Origin: Verrucomicrobiota bacterium
Lineage (GTDB): Bacteria > Verrucomicrobiota > Verrucomicrobiia > Limisphaerales > J093
Reading direction: 5' to 3'
DNA: 37,429 nt
NCBI GenBank assembly: GCA_016871715.1
Contig: VHCO01000050.1
Coordinates: 1 to 37,429, forward strand
The position numbers were made by a program, and so were the translations under genes. Of the stretch, positions 1-7,826 are shown piece after piece. The notes under the pieces were generated by a model. That model saw only the letters and a program-made list of their open reading frames with translations. It was not told where the DNA came from and did no database searches. The number at the start of each line of letters is the position of its first letter. The first letter of the stretch is position 1.

Positions 1-222
1 GCGGCGCTCTCCTCCGCAGGGCTCGCCCGGTGCCCGAAAGGGGCACGCCGGTAAATATAGGGAATGAACCCTATGGCGACAACGGGGAGGGAGTGGCGGC
101 AACGCCACTCCCTTACCCACCAGGCGCGACGGACGTCTGCAGGAATTCGGACCGCATGCGACGCGTACGGTTCTCGAGGTGCTGGGGTAGGGTGCTTCCC
201 AGGTCCGCTAAGAGGAGGGACC
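1..222 (+). ncRNA. 3' part of a decayed group II intron (up to the insertion sequence)
   Basis: Three compact hairpins are directly visible: GTGCCC/GGGCAC around GAAAG (30-46), ATAGGG/CCCTAT (57-74), and a perfect 10-bp stem GGGAGTGGCG/CGCCACTCCC closed by a GCAA tetraloop (89-112). They are followed at 149-173 by a domain V-like block (GGACCGCATGCG ... CGTACGGTTC) and at about 183-222 by the 5' strand and loop of a domain VI hairpin (TGGGGTAGGGT pairing with ACCCTA and CCCCA). The domain V block is 25 nt rather than the usual ~34 nt and lacks the apical GAAA loop and its closing stem, so the intron should not be able to splice. No reverse transcriptase is seen; it would lie left of the window or be absent. 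The domain assignment rests on motif resemblance and pairing, not on a covariance-model search. Confidence 0.7.
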
Positions 223-2198
223 CTAGCCCCACTTTCCGACTTGTGACGAGAGTTTTGTGACAAGTGGTTGGGGACAAGGCGGTTGCTGATCAAAGTTCAT
301 ATCCCCTAGAATGAACTCCCTACTAGGCGGCGGTATTATTGTAAATATAGAGTATTTTCTGGACAATCTCGATTGCTATGCCCTAACCTCTGCCCGTGCA
401 ACGGCTGGAAGCCAAGCGCGTCAACGGGCACACCTACTATTACCTCTCCGACTGGGGCTGGCGGGAGGGCAAGTGCCGGCGCCTCTCCCAGCAATACCTT
501 GGTAAACTCGAACACTTCAGCTCCCGACTCACCGGCGCCGGTCCGACACCCGCCTACGCCGAGGTATTCGAGTTGGGCCGGCCCCTGGCGTTGTGGAGCG
601 CGGTGCAGCGGGCCGAGTTGATCCCGCTGGCCGACCAGTTATGCCCTAAGCGCCAACAGGGACTGAGCCCGGGCACCTACCTGGCACTGGCTGCCCTGAA
701 CCGAGCGATGCAGCCGGTGAGCAAGCGCGGGTTTTGGGACTGGTTGGCCGGGACGGTGTTGGTGCGCGCCCTACCGGAGCTCTGTGCTGAGGCGTTGAGC
801 AGCCAGCGGTTCTGGGATCACCTGGCCGGCTGGGAACCGGAGAAAATCCGGGCCCTCTGGAAGGGACTCTTGGAACGAGCCGTGCCGCGGGAGGGGATCG
901 ACCTGTCCCGCCTCTGCTACGACGGCACCAATTTCTACACCTTCATCGACACCTTCAACGTCCACAACCACCTGGCCCAGCGGGGCAAGAACAAGCAGGG
1001 GCGGGCCAACCTGCGGCAGGTCAGCTACGCCCTGGTGTGCGCCGCCCGTGGCCAGTGGCCGCTGTACTACGAAGTGTACGAGGGCCATCGCAATGACAGC
1101 CGGCAGTTTGGCGAGATGCTCGGACGATTTGCCACCTTCTATGCCGGGCTGGCCCCGGCGGGAACGCCCTTGCCCAAGACCACCCTGGTGTTCGACAAGG
1201 GGAACAACTCGGCGGCGAACTTCGCGCTGATCGATGCGCTGGGTTTGGACTACGTGGGGGCGGTGAAACTGGGGGAAGTGGCCGAGTGGGCGGGGGTGTC
1301 CAATACGAGGGACGCCCGGTGGGAAGCCTGCCCGGGGTTGGAGGGGACCAAGGCCTTCCGCGTCGAAGCCCAGGTGTACGGCCGGCCCCGGACGCTGGTG
1401 GTCAGTTGGCATCAAGGACTCTTCGAGGCGCAGTGGGCGACGGTGCAGATCGAGTTGGCGCGAGCATTGCGCAAGTTGGGGGAGTTGCAGCAGAGCCTGG
1501 AACGGCGTCACCAGGGCGAGGTCAAAGGGGGCAAGGCGCCGACGTGCGAGTCGGTGCAGAAGCAGTGCCGGGAGATTCTGCACCGGGAGCATTTGAGTCA
1601 GGTGGTGGCGACCGAGGTGGCGGGGTGCGACTCGGGCGTGCCGGGGTTGAACTACCAGGTCCAACCGGAGGGGTTGGAGCGGCTGCGGGATACGGTGCTG
1701 GGCAAGAACGTGCTGGTGACCAGCCACGGCGGCTGGACGGAGACCGCGGTGATCGAGGCCTACCGGAGCCAGTTTCTGATCGAGGAGATCTTCCAGCAGA
1801 TGAAGGACCGGGACGTGGGCTGCTGGTGGCCGATGTTTCACTGGACCGACCGGATGATCCAGATGCACGGATTATACTGCACGATCGCGTTGCTGCTCCG
1901 GGCGATGGTGGGCCGACGGGTGCGGGAAGCAGGCGTGGAACTGTCACTGCCGCGGCTGTGGGCGGAGTTGGAGCAGGTGCGGGAGGTCGTCAACGTGTAC
2001 GAGGGGCAGGACACCCGGAAGCCTCCAGTGCGGCAGACGGTTTGGAGCAAGTTGACGGCACTGCAAGAACGCTTGGTGGTGGTGCTGGGGTTGCGGGGCG
2101 AAAAGCGGTCCGTTTAGGGGATAGGCGCCGCTTCCACAAGCTGCTTATCCGCAGCCACCTGCGAGGCACCCTTCGACTAAGTCGGAAAGTCGGGCTAG
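223..2198 (+). mobile_element. IS1634-like insertion sequence
   Basis: The ends are inverted repeats: CTAGCCCCACTTTCCGACTT at 223-242 and the complement of CTAGCCCGACTTTCCGACTT at 2179-2198, matching at 19 of 20 positions. CTAG is itself palindromic, so the outer four bases could instead be a 4-bp target duplication, giving an element of 227-2194. One transposase gene fills the interior and the length of about 1.97 kb is usual for the IS1634 family. Just inside the left end is a second inverted repeat (ACTTGTGAC at 239-247, GTGACAAGT at 257-265), a possible transposase or promoter site. The element interrupts domain VI of a group II intron: the sequence resumes after it with AGCCCCAC. It looks intact and may still be active. 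Confidence 0.8.
396..2117 (+). CDS. IS1634-family DDE transposase
   Basis: This 573-residue protein should cut and paste the surrounding insertion sequence. It has the RNase H-like DDE layout of the IS4 superfamily. The likely first Asp is D176 in YDGTNFYTF, the second D267 in VFDKGNNS, and the Glu E463 lies in a Y-x2-Q-x3-E-x6-K signature (Y456, E463, K470), where Q replaces the more common R. A long beta-strand-rich insertion between the second Asp and the Glu agrees with the IS1634/IS4 type. The start is the GTG at 396; an in-frame TAA at 384 limits any extension and no clear ribosome-binding site is visible, so expression may be kept low. No frameshift or internal stop is present. The family call is from motifs and size, and another IS4-superfamily branch is possible. 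Confidence 0.8.
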   Translation: MQRLEAKRVNGHTYYYLSDWGWREGKCRRLSQQYLGKLEHFSSRLTGAGPTPAYAEVFELGRPLALWSAVQRAELIPLADQLCPKRQQGLSPGTYLALAALNRAMQPVSKRGFWDWLAGTVLVRALPELCAEALSSQRFWDHLAGWEPEKIRALWKGLLERAVPREGIDLSRLCYDGTNFYTFIDTFNVHNHLAQRGKNKQGRANLRQVSYALVCAARGQWPLYYEVYEGHRNDSRQFGEMLGRFATFYAGLAPAGTPLPKTTLVFDKGNNSAANFALIDALGLDYVGAVKLGEVAEWAGVSNTRDARWEACPGLEGTKAFRVEAQVYGRPRTLVVSWHQGLFEAQWATVQIELARALRKLGELQQSLERRHQGEVKGGKAPTCESVQKQCREILHREHLSQVVATEVAGCDSGVPGLNYQVQPEGLERLRDTVLGKNVLVTSHGGWTETAVIEAYRSQFLIEEIFQQMKDRDVGCWWPMFHWTDRMIQMHGLYCTIALLLRAMVGRRVREAGVELSLPRLWAELEQVREVVNVYEGQDTRKPPVRQTVWSKLTALQERLVVVLGLRGEKRSV

Positions 2199-2206
2199 AG
2201 CCCCAC
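2199..2206 (+). ncRNA. Last bases of the interrupted group II intron
   Basis: After the insertion sequence the bases AGCCCCAC continue the domain VI 3' strand. Joining ...GGGACCCTAG (to 226) with these bases gives a hairpin in which TAGGGT pairs with ACCCTA and TGGGG pairs with CCCCA, leaving a bulge with an A (2199) seven bases before the final C. This fits the bulged branch-point adenosine of group II introns and the usual AY 3' end. The 3' splice site would be after 2206. This is inference from pairing. Confidence 0.55.
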
Positions 2207-2365
2207 CCTGTCGTGTGCGCTGTCCTCAGCGTATCGGGGACAAGGACCGCCCGCAGACCACTTCCGCTTTGACAATCCGGCCGGCGCGCGGCACAAGCAT
2301 CGGCCATCGGCGCACGGAACGTGTGTCCGGCGCAGGATGATCTGCCCTAATCGAGTCGGACGACC

Positions 2366-3745
2366 ATGAGATTTCAGCAATTGACGATCACTCACGCTGC
2401 AGAGCTGCGCTTTGGGGTGGCGCCGAAGCCCCTGGCGACACGGCACGGCCTCAACCTCGGCGGCGGGCAGGTCTACCCGGAGATCAACTTCACTCTGCCG
2501 CCCATGCTGGTCACCGAGGAGACCATGCCGGAGGTGCGCCAGCATTACCGGCAGATTATCGCGGGCGTGTTGCAGCGCGCGGTCGAGCTTGAAGCCCCTG
2601 GGTTGGTCGTCGAGTTCGAGACCCTGCCGCCCATGACCGAGCATCCGGCCTGGGGCATTGAACTGACCCAGATCCTCCTCGAAGCGATCGGGGCGGCCCG
2701 CGCCCGACACGGCCTGGCGAGCGTCCTGCGGATCACCCCCAATGACACCCGCGAGATGGAACGGCCGCCCCGCATGCGCAGCGGGCCGCTGTACGAGGCT
2801 ATGCTCGCCACCTTCGACGGATGCGCCGCGGCCGGCGCCGAACTGCTCAGCATCGAGTCGGTCGGCGGCAAGGAAATCCATGACGAGGCGTTGATGATGG
2901 GCGACCTGCGCAGTGTCCTCTTCTCACTGTGCGTGTTGGGCGTGCGCGATATGCGCTTTCTCTGGACCGAGCTGGACCGCATCGCGCGCAAACACGGGGT
3001 GGTCTGTGCCGGCGATACCGCCTGCGGTTTCGGCAACACCGCGATGGTCCTGGCAGAACAGAAGATGATCCCGCGCGTGTTCGCGGCGGTGGTGCGGGCG
3101 ATCTCCGCCGTGCGCACGCTCGTCGCCTACGAGTGCGGCGCGGTCGGTCCGGGCAAAGACTGCGGCTACGAGAACCCGATTCTCAAAGCCATCACCGGCT
3201 ACCCCATGGCCATGGAAGGCAAAACCGCCGCATGCGCGCATCTGAGCCCGCTGGGGAACATCGCCGCCGCAACCTGCGACACCTGGAGCAACGAATCGGT
3301 CCAGAACGTCAAGTTGCTGGGCGGCATGGCGCCGACCTGCTACGTCGAGCAGCTCATCTACGATTGCCGGCTCCTCAACGCCGCCTTGGCCGACGGCCCC
3401 GACGCCGCCCGCCAATATGTACGGTGGTTGGTCCACTCCGACGCCGGTCGCGATCCCCAGGCTTACGTGTTGAGCCCGGACAGCGCGATCGCCATCGCCC
3501 AAGCGATCGTTCGCGCGCCACATCCTTACGCGGCCGGCCAAGCCGCTGGACTCACTGCGCTGCGCCTCATCCGCGCGGCGCACCAGGATGGCGCGCTCAA
3601 AATTCAGCCGCGCGAACTGCCCTGGCTCGACCGGATGCAACAGACGCTCGAGACCATGCCGGACACGGAAGAGGAGTTCATCGCGGAGATGATGGGTCGG
3701 GTGGACACCGCCAAGTTCAACGCCGCCGATTACGGTCTGGCGTGA
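2366..3745 (+). CDS. mtaB: Methanol:corrinoid methyltransferase, MtaB-like
   Basis: MtaB is the zinc enzyme that activates methanol and passes its methyl group to the cobalt of a corrinoid protein (MtaC); MtaA or a related enzyme then carries it on. The 459-residue length is normal for the family. Conserved blocks are visible: SIESVGGKE with E164, AGDTACGFGNTAM with C220, KDCGYENPILKAITG with C266, and GKTAACAHLSPLGNIAAA with C290. E164 and C220 have the same numbering as two reported zinc ligands of the methanogen enzyme; the third ligand would be C266 or C290. The protein is soluble with no signal peptide. It stands alone: no corrinoid protein, MtaA or reactivase gene lies in the window, and a mobile element sits directly upstream. 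It could serve methanol use with partners elsewhere, or act on another methylated substrate. Confidence 0.85.
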   Translation: MRFQQLTITHAAELRFGVAPKPLATRHGLNLGGGQVYPEINFTLPPMLVTEETMPEVRQHYRQIIAGVLQRAVELEAPGLVVEFETLPPMTEHPAWGIELTQILLEAIGAARARHGLASVLRITPNDTREMERPPRMRSGPLYEAMLATFDGCAAAGAELLSIESVGGKEIHDEALMMGDLRSVLFSLCVLGVRDMRFLWTELDRIARKHGVVCAGDTACGFGNTAMVLAEQKMIPRVFAAVVRAISAVRTLVAYECGAVGPGKDCGYENPILKAITGYPMAMEGKTAACAHLSPLGNIAAATCDTWSNESVQNVKLLGGMAPTCYVEQLIYDCRLLNAALADGPDAARQYVRWLVHSDAGRDPQAYVLSPDSAIAIAQAIVRAPHPYAAGQAAGLTALRLIRAAHQDGALKIQPRELPWLDRMQQTLETMPDTEEEFIAEMMGRVDTAKFNAADYGLA

Positions 3746-3778
3746 AGTGAGCGGGGGCTTTCTGGGCGCACGCTGGCT

Positions 3779-3930
3779 TGCTCAGGAGTTACTGGGATGG
3801 ACTACAAGTCGGCGGTAGGGCGCGCAGTCCTCTGCGCGCCGTGGCCTCGTGCGTCCATGGCGGTTTGCGGCGCGCAGAGGACTGCGCGCCCTACCGGCAA
3901 ATTGTCCTCTATCCCAAGCTCTCATCAGTA
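3779..3930. repeat. 152-bp nested palindromic element, copy 1
   Basis: This is the first of five related intergenic copies. The left end (TGCTCAGGAG...) and right end (...CTCATCAGTA) form imperfect terminal inverted repeats of about 27 bp. Inside lie two inverted arms with the core GGCGCGCAGAGGACTGCGCGCC, each able to fold into its own hairpin (9-bp stem, 4-base loop), separated by a 26-base loop that starts TGGCCTCG. The layout resembles a REP doublet inside a MITE-like frame. It lies between mtaB and the first Hcp-like gene and is taken here as orientation R-L. Confidence 0.9.
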
Positions 3931-4175
3931 ACCTCGCCCCCACGCCGCTGAAGTTCTGGTTTGCCGGTATCTCGGAGCGGTGGACCCGCCCGTAGAGCGC
4001 GTGAGCGCGGCCGCTCGGTTCGTCCCAACCCATCCTTCCCACTTCTGCAAACGGCAAGGTTGATGCTCCAAGATCCTTTGCGGAGTCAGGAAAGGCGATT
4101 AGGGATTCTGACCAGCCCGTGAAGCGAAGTCGCAGAACGCAGAATACCATGAACCTCAACCAAGCAGAGCGTCGT
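3931..4175. other. Intergenic stretch without a recognised feature
   Basis: Together with the repeat before it, this makes a gene-free gap of about 430 bases between mtaB and the first Hcp-like gene. No convincing promoter, terminator or RNA is seen. The promoter of the Hcp-like gene probably lies here. Confidence 0.5.
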
Positions 4176-4715
4176 ATGAAGAAAACACTCCGTTTCTGTA
4201 TCGTCCTGCTGCCCCTCTGGTGCGGGCCGGCCGCCTGGGCGGCGATGGACATCTACCTGCGAGTCGACGGGATCGAAGGCGAAGCGACCGAGGCCAAGCA
4301 CAAAGGCTGGATCCAGGTCGCTAGCTTCCACCACGCCGTGACTCAACCCGCCACGACCCAAACCGGGGCGCGCAGCACTGGCCGCGCCACATTCACCGAT
4401 CTCACCGTCACCAAGTCGATCGACAAGGCCTCGGTCCGACTCCTCCAAGCGTGCGCGCGCGGGGAACGGCTGAAGAGCGCAGCACTGAGCGTCTGCCGCG
4501 CCGACCGCACCCGCGAGGAGTTCTACCGCGTCACGCTCAAGGAGGTCGCGGTAACCGGCGTCGAAACGGCCGGCGACACGGCCAGCCAGGCGCGCGAGAC
4601 GCTCACCCTCGGCTTCGCCGCGATCGCCTGGACCTATCGGCCCGCCAGCGACACCGGCAAGGCGCAACCGGAGATCACCGCCGCCTGGGACCTGACGGCC
4701 AACAAAGCCCAATAG
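4176..4715 (+). CDS. Exported Hcp-family protein 1
   Basis: The protein has 179 residues. Residues 1-22 are a clear Sec signal peptide (MKKTLRFCIV..., hydrophobic core, cleavage after AWA). The mature part begins MDIYLRVDGIEGEATEAKHKGW, the hallmark start of the Hcp fold, with later Hcp-like features (SVRLLQAC, FYRVTLKEV, LGFAAIAWTY near the C-terminus). Classical Hcp forms hexameric rings stacked as the type VI secretion tube and is cytosolic; here the signal peptide sends the protein out of the cytoplasm, so a role as a T6SS tube is unlikely. ATG 4176 is chosen because it gives a standard signal peptide; ATG 4149 and GTG 4119 are in-frame alternatives. A paralogue follows 75 bases downstream and the two are probably co-transcribed. 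Function unknown. Confidence 0.8.
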   Translation: MKKTLRFCIVLLPLWCGPAAWAAMDIYLRVDGIEGEATEAKHKGWIQVASFHHAVTQPATTQTGARSTGRATFTDLTVTKSIDKASVRLLQACARGERLKSAALSVCRADRTREEFYRVTLKEVAVTGVETAGDTASQARETLTLGFAAIAWTYRPASDTGKAQPEITAAWDLTANKAQ

Positions 4716-4790
4716 CCGCGTCTGTGCCGTCCGCGCGCGGCGACGGACGCGGGCGCAGGATCGCCCCTCCACCCTCATCCCTCTCCCCTC

Positions 4791-5687
4791 ATGAAAACCC
4801 GCTTCAACCCCACTGCCGGTTGGGCGCACCGCACCGGCCTCGTGGCCGCCATAGCTCTGCTGGGCACCCTCGGGACCGCGTGGGCCGCCTTTGACGCCTT
4901 TCTCCAAATCGACGGCATCCCGGGCGATGCCACGGACGCGGCCCATCGGGGACAGATCGTCGTGCAGGCGTTCAGCGCCAGCGTCAGCAGCGCGCCGGCT
5001 CACGAGTTGGGCGCCCGGGGCGCCGCTGCCCGGGCCACCTTCGGTCCCCTGCGCGTCATCAAGCTGCTGGACCCTGCCTCACCGCGGCTGTGGGCCGCCT
5101 GCGCTCAGGGGCAGACCCTCAAGTCCGCGGTCATCGAGTGCGTTCGCCCCACCACCGATCGCCTGCGCTTCTACCGAATCGAGCTGACCGAAGTCCGCGT
5201 CGTCCGACTCGAAATGGCGGCCGCCGCAGCCGAAGCGGCAAGCCGGCCGGTCGAGAGCGTCGACCTGAGCTACGGCCGGATTGCCTGGACGTACACCGAA
5301 TTCGCGGGGCCGAGCCGAACGGGGACAGACCTCAGCGCCTACTGGGATTTGGTCCGCAACCAAGGCGGTGCGGGCACCGGCGCCAACTCAGCCGCCAACC
5401 GGTCCCATGCGACCCGCCAGACTCTCCAAACCCCAGCCGAGTCCGCCGCAGCGCTACCCGCGCCCAGCTTTCGGGTCAGCGCCACCTCCCTGGAAGACCG
5501 CCAACTGCTGCTGACCTGGCCGGCGGTGCGCGGCCGGACCTACCAGATCCTGGCCAGTGCAGACCTCGTTGGGACCTACACCCCCATCGGTCGCATCACG
5601 GCCGAGGCCGATGGCTGGTCGAGCGCCACCGTCCCCATGACCGCCGACCACGCGTTTTTCCTGGTGACCGAGGATCATCAGGAGTAG
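4791..5687 (+). CDS. Exported Hcp-family protein 2 with C-terminal beta module
   Basis: This 298-residue paralogue of the preceding gene has a signal peptide at 1-32 (cleavage after AWA). An Hcp-like domain spans about 33-195 (FDAFLQIDGIPGDATDAAHRG, then FYRIELTEV and LSYGRIAWTY). A low-complexity Ala/Ser/Thr linker follows to about 225, and the C-terminal module (about 227-298) begins LLLTWPAVRGRTYQILASADL. That module resembles the short beta-sandwich seen at the end of many verrucomicrobial exported proteins and recurs in the Rieske protein and the selenoprotein of this window. The upstream sequence is pyrimidine-rich with no Shine-Dalgarno. A strong hairpin follows 28 bases after the stop and probably ends the two-gene unit. 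Role unknown; a secreted ring-forming structural protein is one possibility. Confidence 0.8.
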   Translation: MKTRFNPTAGWAHRTGLVAAIALLGTLGTAWAAFDAFLQIDGIPGDATDAAHRGQIVVQAFSASVSSAPAHELGARGAAARATFGPLRVIKLLDPASPRLWAACAQGQTLKSAVIECVRPTTDRLRFYRIELTEVRVVRLEMAAAAAEAASRPVESVDLSYGRIAWTYTEFAGPSRTGTDLSAYWDLVRNQGGAGTGANSAANRSHATRQTLQTPAESAAALPAPSFRVSATSLEDRQLLLTWPAVRGRTYQILASADLVGTYTPIGRITAEADGWSSATVPMTADHAFFLVTEDHQE

Positions 5688-5715
5688 GACCCCACCGCCC
5701 TCCTTGGGGTTCTCG

Positions 5716-5747
5716 CCGCCGGGGACACTCACTGCTGTCCCCGGCGG
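5716..5747 (+). terminator. Strong hairpin ending the Hcp-like pair
   Basis: CCGCCGGGGACA and TGTCCCCGGCGG form a perfect 12-bp stem with an 8-base loop. The downstream tract is only moderately T-rich (TTCAGTTTAG), so it is an imperfect intrinsic terminator or a transcript-end stabiliser. Confidence 0.65.
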
Positions 5748-5894
5748 TTCAGTTTAGCCTTCCGGCCAGACGCCCGAAACGTACACTCTCCCGTCGCCTG
5801 GCTCGGCAACGCTTGGTTGAACAAAATGCGCGGCTCGCAATCGAAGAATCGGGATTCGACCCGGCTGGGGCCACGGCGACCAGCAACTGGAAAT

Positions 5895-5898
5895 GGAG
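5895..5898 (+). promoter_or_regulatory. Ribosome-binding site deciding the moxR start
   Basis: GGAG lies seven bases before ATG 5906. It supports this start over the much longer open frame, which runs back through the Hcp-like gene in another reading frame. Confidence 0.6.
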
Positions 5899-5905
5899 AC
5901 GATTA

Positions 5906-6895
5906 ATGGCTGTAGATGTTAAGCAAATCGGCAAACGCGTCGAACAGGAAAGCGCGTTAGTGAATCGGCTGCGGACGGAAGTGCACAAGGTGATTGTGGG
6001 TCAGGAAACGCTGATCGACCGGCTCCTGACCGCCTTGCTGTGCAATCAGCACGTCCTGCTCGAGGGTGTGCCCGGCCTGGCCAAGACGCTGACCGTGACC
6101 TGTCTGGCCCGCATGATCCAGGCCAGCTTCCACCGGATTCAGTTCACGCCCGACCTGCTGCCCGCAGACGTCATCGGGACGCAGATCTATAATCCGCGCA
6201 CAGGCGAGTTCTCGGTGCGGCGAGGGCCGATCTTCGCCCATTTGATTTTGGCTGACGAAATCAACCGCGCGCCGGCCAAGGTGCAGAGCGCCTTGCTCGA
6301 GGCCATGCAGGAACGGCAGGTGACCATTGGCGACGAGACCTTCCCGCTGGAACGGCCATTCATGGTGCTCGCCACCCAAAACCCCATCGAGCAAGAAGGC
6401 ACCTACCCGCTCCCCGAGGCGCAGGTGGACCGCTTCATGTTCAAGCTCAAGATCACCTACCCCGCTAAGAAGGACGAGCACCAGATCCTCAAGCGCATGG
6501 CCCGGTCGAACCCGGCGCTCGAGGTGGAGCCGCTCCTGACACCGGCGGATGTGCTGCGGCTGCGCGAGTTGGCGGATGAGATCTTCATGGACGAAAAGAT
6601 CGAGGAGTACATTGTCAACCTGGTGGAGGCAACGCGACGGCCGGCGGAGTACCAGTTGGACCTTGGGCCCCTGATTCGCTACGGCGCGTCGCCGCGCGCC
6701 ACCATTTACTTGGCGCTGGCCAGCAAAGCCAATGCTCTCCTCGAGGGGCGCGGGTATGTCACGCCCCAGGACGTCAAGACCATCGCGCTGGACGTCCTCC
6801 GGCATCGCGTGATCCTCACCTATGAGGCCGAGGCGGAGGAGAAGACGGCGGAGGACCTGCTCGCCCAGATTTTGCAGACGGTGGAAGTGCCATGA
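5906..6895 (+). CDS. moxR: MoxR-family AAA+ ATPase
   Basis: At 329 residues this is the normal size for a MoxR ATPase, a cytoplasmic chaperone-like motor that acts with von Willebrand factor A (VWA) proteins in the envelope. Visible motifs are Walker A GVPGLAKT (54-61), Walker B LILADEINRAP, sensor 1 in ATQNPIEQEGTYPLPEAQ, and the MoxR helix region after VDRFMFK. The start is set by GGAG at 5895-5898 and by the family's usual N-terminus. It is the first gene of an eight-gene Bat-type operon and overlaps the DUF58 gene by ATGA (6892-6895), so the two are probably translationally coupled. An open 26-codon frame ending in TAATG directly before it may be a leader. Confident family call; the client is unknown. 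Confidence 0.95.
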   Translation: MAVDVKQIGKRVEQESALVNRLRTEVHKVIVGQETLIDRLLTALLCNQHVLLEGVPGLAKTLTVTCLARMIQASFHRIQFTPDLLPADVIGTQIYNPRTGEFSVRRGPIFAHLILADEINRAPAKVQSALLEAMQERQVTIGDETFPLERPFMVLATQNPIEQEGTYPLPEAQVDRFMFKLKITYPAKKDEHQILKRMARSNPALEVEPLLTPADVLRLRELADEIFMDEKIEEYIVNLVEATRRPAEYQLDLGPLIRYGASPRATIYLALASKANALLEGRGYVTPQDVKTIALDVLRHRVILTYEAEAEEKTAEDLLAQILQTVEVP

Positions 6896-7773
6896 TCTCC
6901 CGCGAGCTGGCCAAGAAAATCCGTTACCTCGAGATCTACACCAGCAAGGCGGTCAACGACGCTTTGGCCGGGGAATACCAGAGTGTCTTCAAAGGCCAAG
7001 GGATGGAGTTCCAGGAAGTCCGGGAGTACCAACCCGGCGACGAAATCCGATCGATCGACTGGAACGTCACGGCCCGCATGGGCCATCCGTACGTCAAGCG
7101 GTTCGTCGAGGAACGCGAGCTCACGGTGATGTTCCTGGTGGACCTTTCCGCCTCCGGCCTATTCGGCAGCACACAGCAGCTCAAGAACGAGGTGGCCGCC
7201 GAGCTCTGTGCGTTGCTCGCCTTTTCTGCGATCAAGAACAACGACAAGGTGGGCCTGATCGTGTTCACCGACGCCATCGAGCTGTTCGTGCCCGCGGCCA
7301 AGGGCAGCACCCACGTGCTCCGACTCATCGAAGAACTCCTCCAATTCAAACCGCGCCAAGCCCACACCAACATCGCCGAGGCCATGGATTACCTGGGCCG
7401 CGTGACGACCAAGCGCTGCGTCACCTTTCTCATCTCGGACTTCCTCAGCGCGGATTTCGAACGGCCCTTGCGCATCATGAGCAAACGGCACGATGTCATC
7501 GCCGTTTCCATCACCGATCCGCGCGAGCTCCGTTTGCCCCAGGCTGGCCTCGTCGAGCTGGAAGACGCCGAGACGGGCGAGATCGTAGTGGTCGATACGA
7601 GCAGCGCCGCGGTGCGCACGGAGTACGAGCGGTTGGGCGCCGGACGCCGCGGCCGGCTGCAGGACCTGTTCCGGTCCTTGGACGTCGATCAGGTGGAAAT
7701 CCAAACCGGCCGCGACTATGTGCGGGATCTGGTGCGCTTTTTCCGAAGCCGCGAGCGGCGCTTGGCCACCTGA
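6892..7773 (+). CDS. DUF58-domain protein of the MoxR/Bat operon
   Basis: This is a 293-residue soluble protein. The DUF58 signature GMEFQEVREYQPGDEIRSID is followed by WNVTAR and then a VWA-like fold starting FLVDLSASGLFG. The degenerate metal-site motif D-x-S-x-S is present in DLSAS. DUF58 proteins almost always accompany a MoxR ATPase and are thought to link it to membrane VWA proteins. Its start overlaps the moxR stop by four bases. The C-terminus ends in a basic stretch (FFRSRERRLAT). A 53-base gap separates it from the foldase gene. No unusual feature was noted. The biochemical role in this family is still poorly defined. Confidence 0.9.
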   Translation: MISRELAKKIRYLEIYTSKAVNDALAGEYQSVFKGQGMEFQEVREYQPGDEIRSIDWNVTARMGHPYVKRFVEERELTVMFLVDLSASGLFGSTQQLKNEVAAELCALLAFSAIKNNDKVGLIVFTDAIELFVPAAKGSTHVLRLIEELLQFKPRQAHTNIAEAMDYLGRVTTKRCVTFLISDFLSADFERPLRIMSKRHDVIAVSITDPRELRLPQAGLVELEDAETGEIVVVDTSSAAVRTEYERLGAGRRGRLQDLFRSLDVDQVEIQTGRDYVRDLVRFFRSRERRLAT

Positions 7774-7826
7774 CCCGACACCCCGCGTGGCCCTGGACCG
7801 GCAACCCACCAGCGAACCTGACTGTT

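Noticed and set aside
223..2198. The palindromic repeats as non-autonomous relatives of the IS1634-like element
   Set aside because: The IS ends (CTAGCCC.ACTTTCCGACTT) and the repeat ends (TACTGATGAG) share no sequence.
771..2272. Long open frames overlapping the transposase (minus 771-1868, plus 1286-2272)
   Set aside because: Composition is Pro/Arg/Gly-biased, no motifs are seen, and the transposase frame carries all family signatures.
4176..5687. Type VI secretion locus
   Set aside because: The Hcp-like proteins have signal peptides and no sheath, baseplate or membrane-complex gene is in the window.
5090..5905. N-terminal extension of moxR upstream of 5906
   Set aside because: It overlaps the Hcp-like gene in another frame, contains no conserved sequence, and a GGAG site supports the start at 5906.
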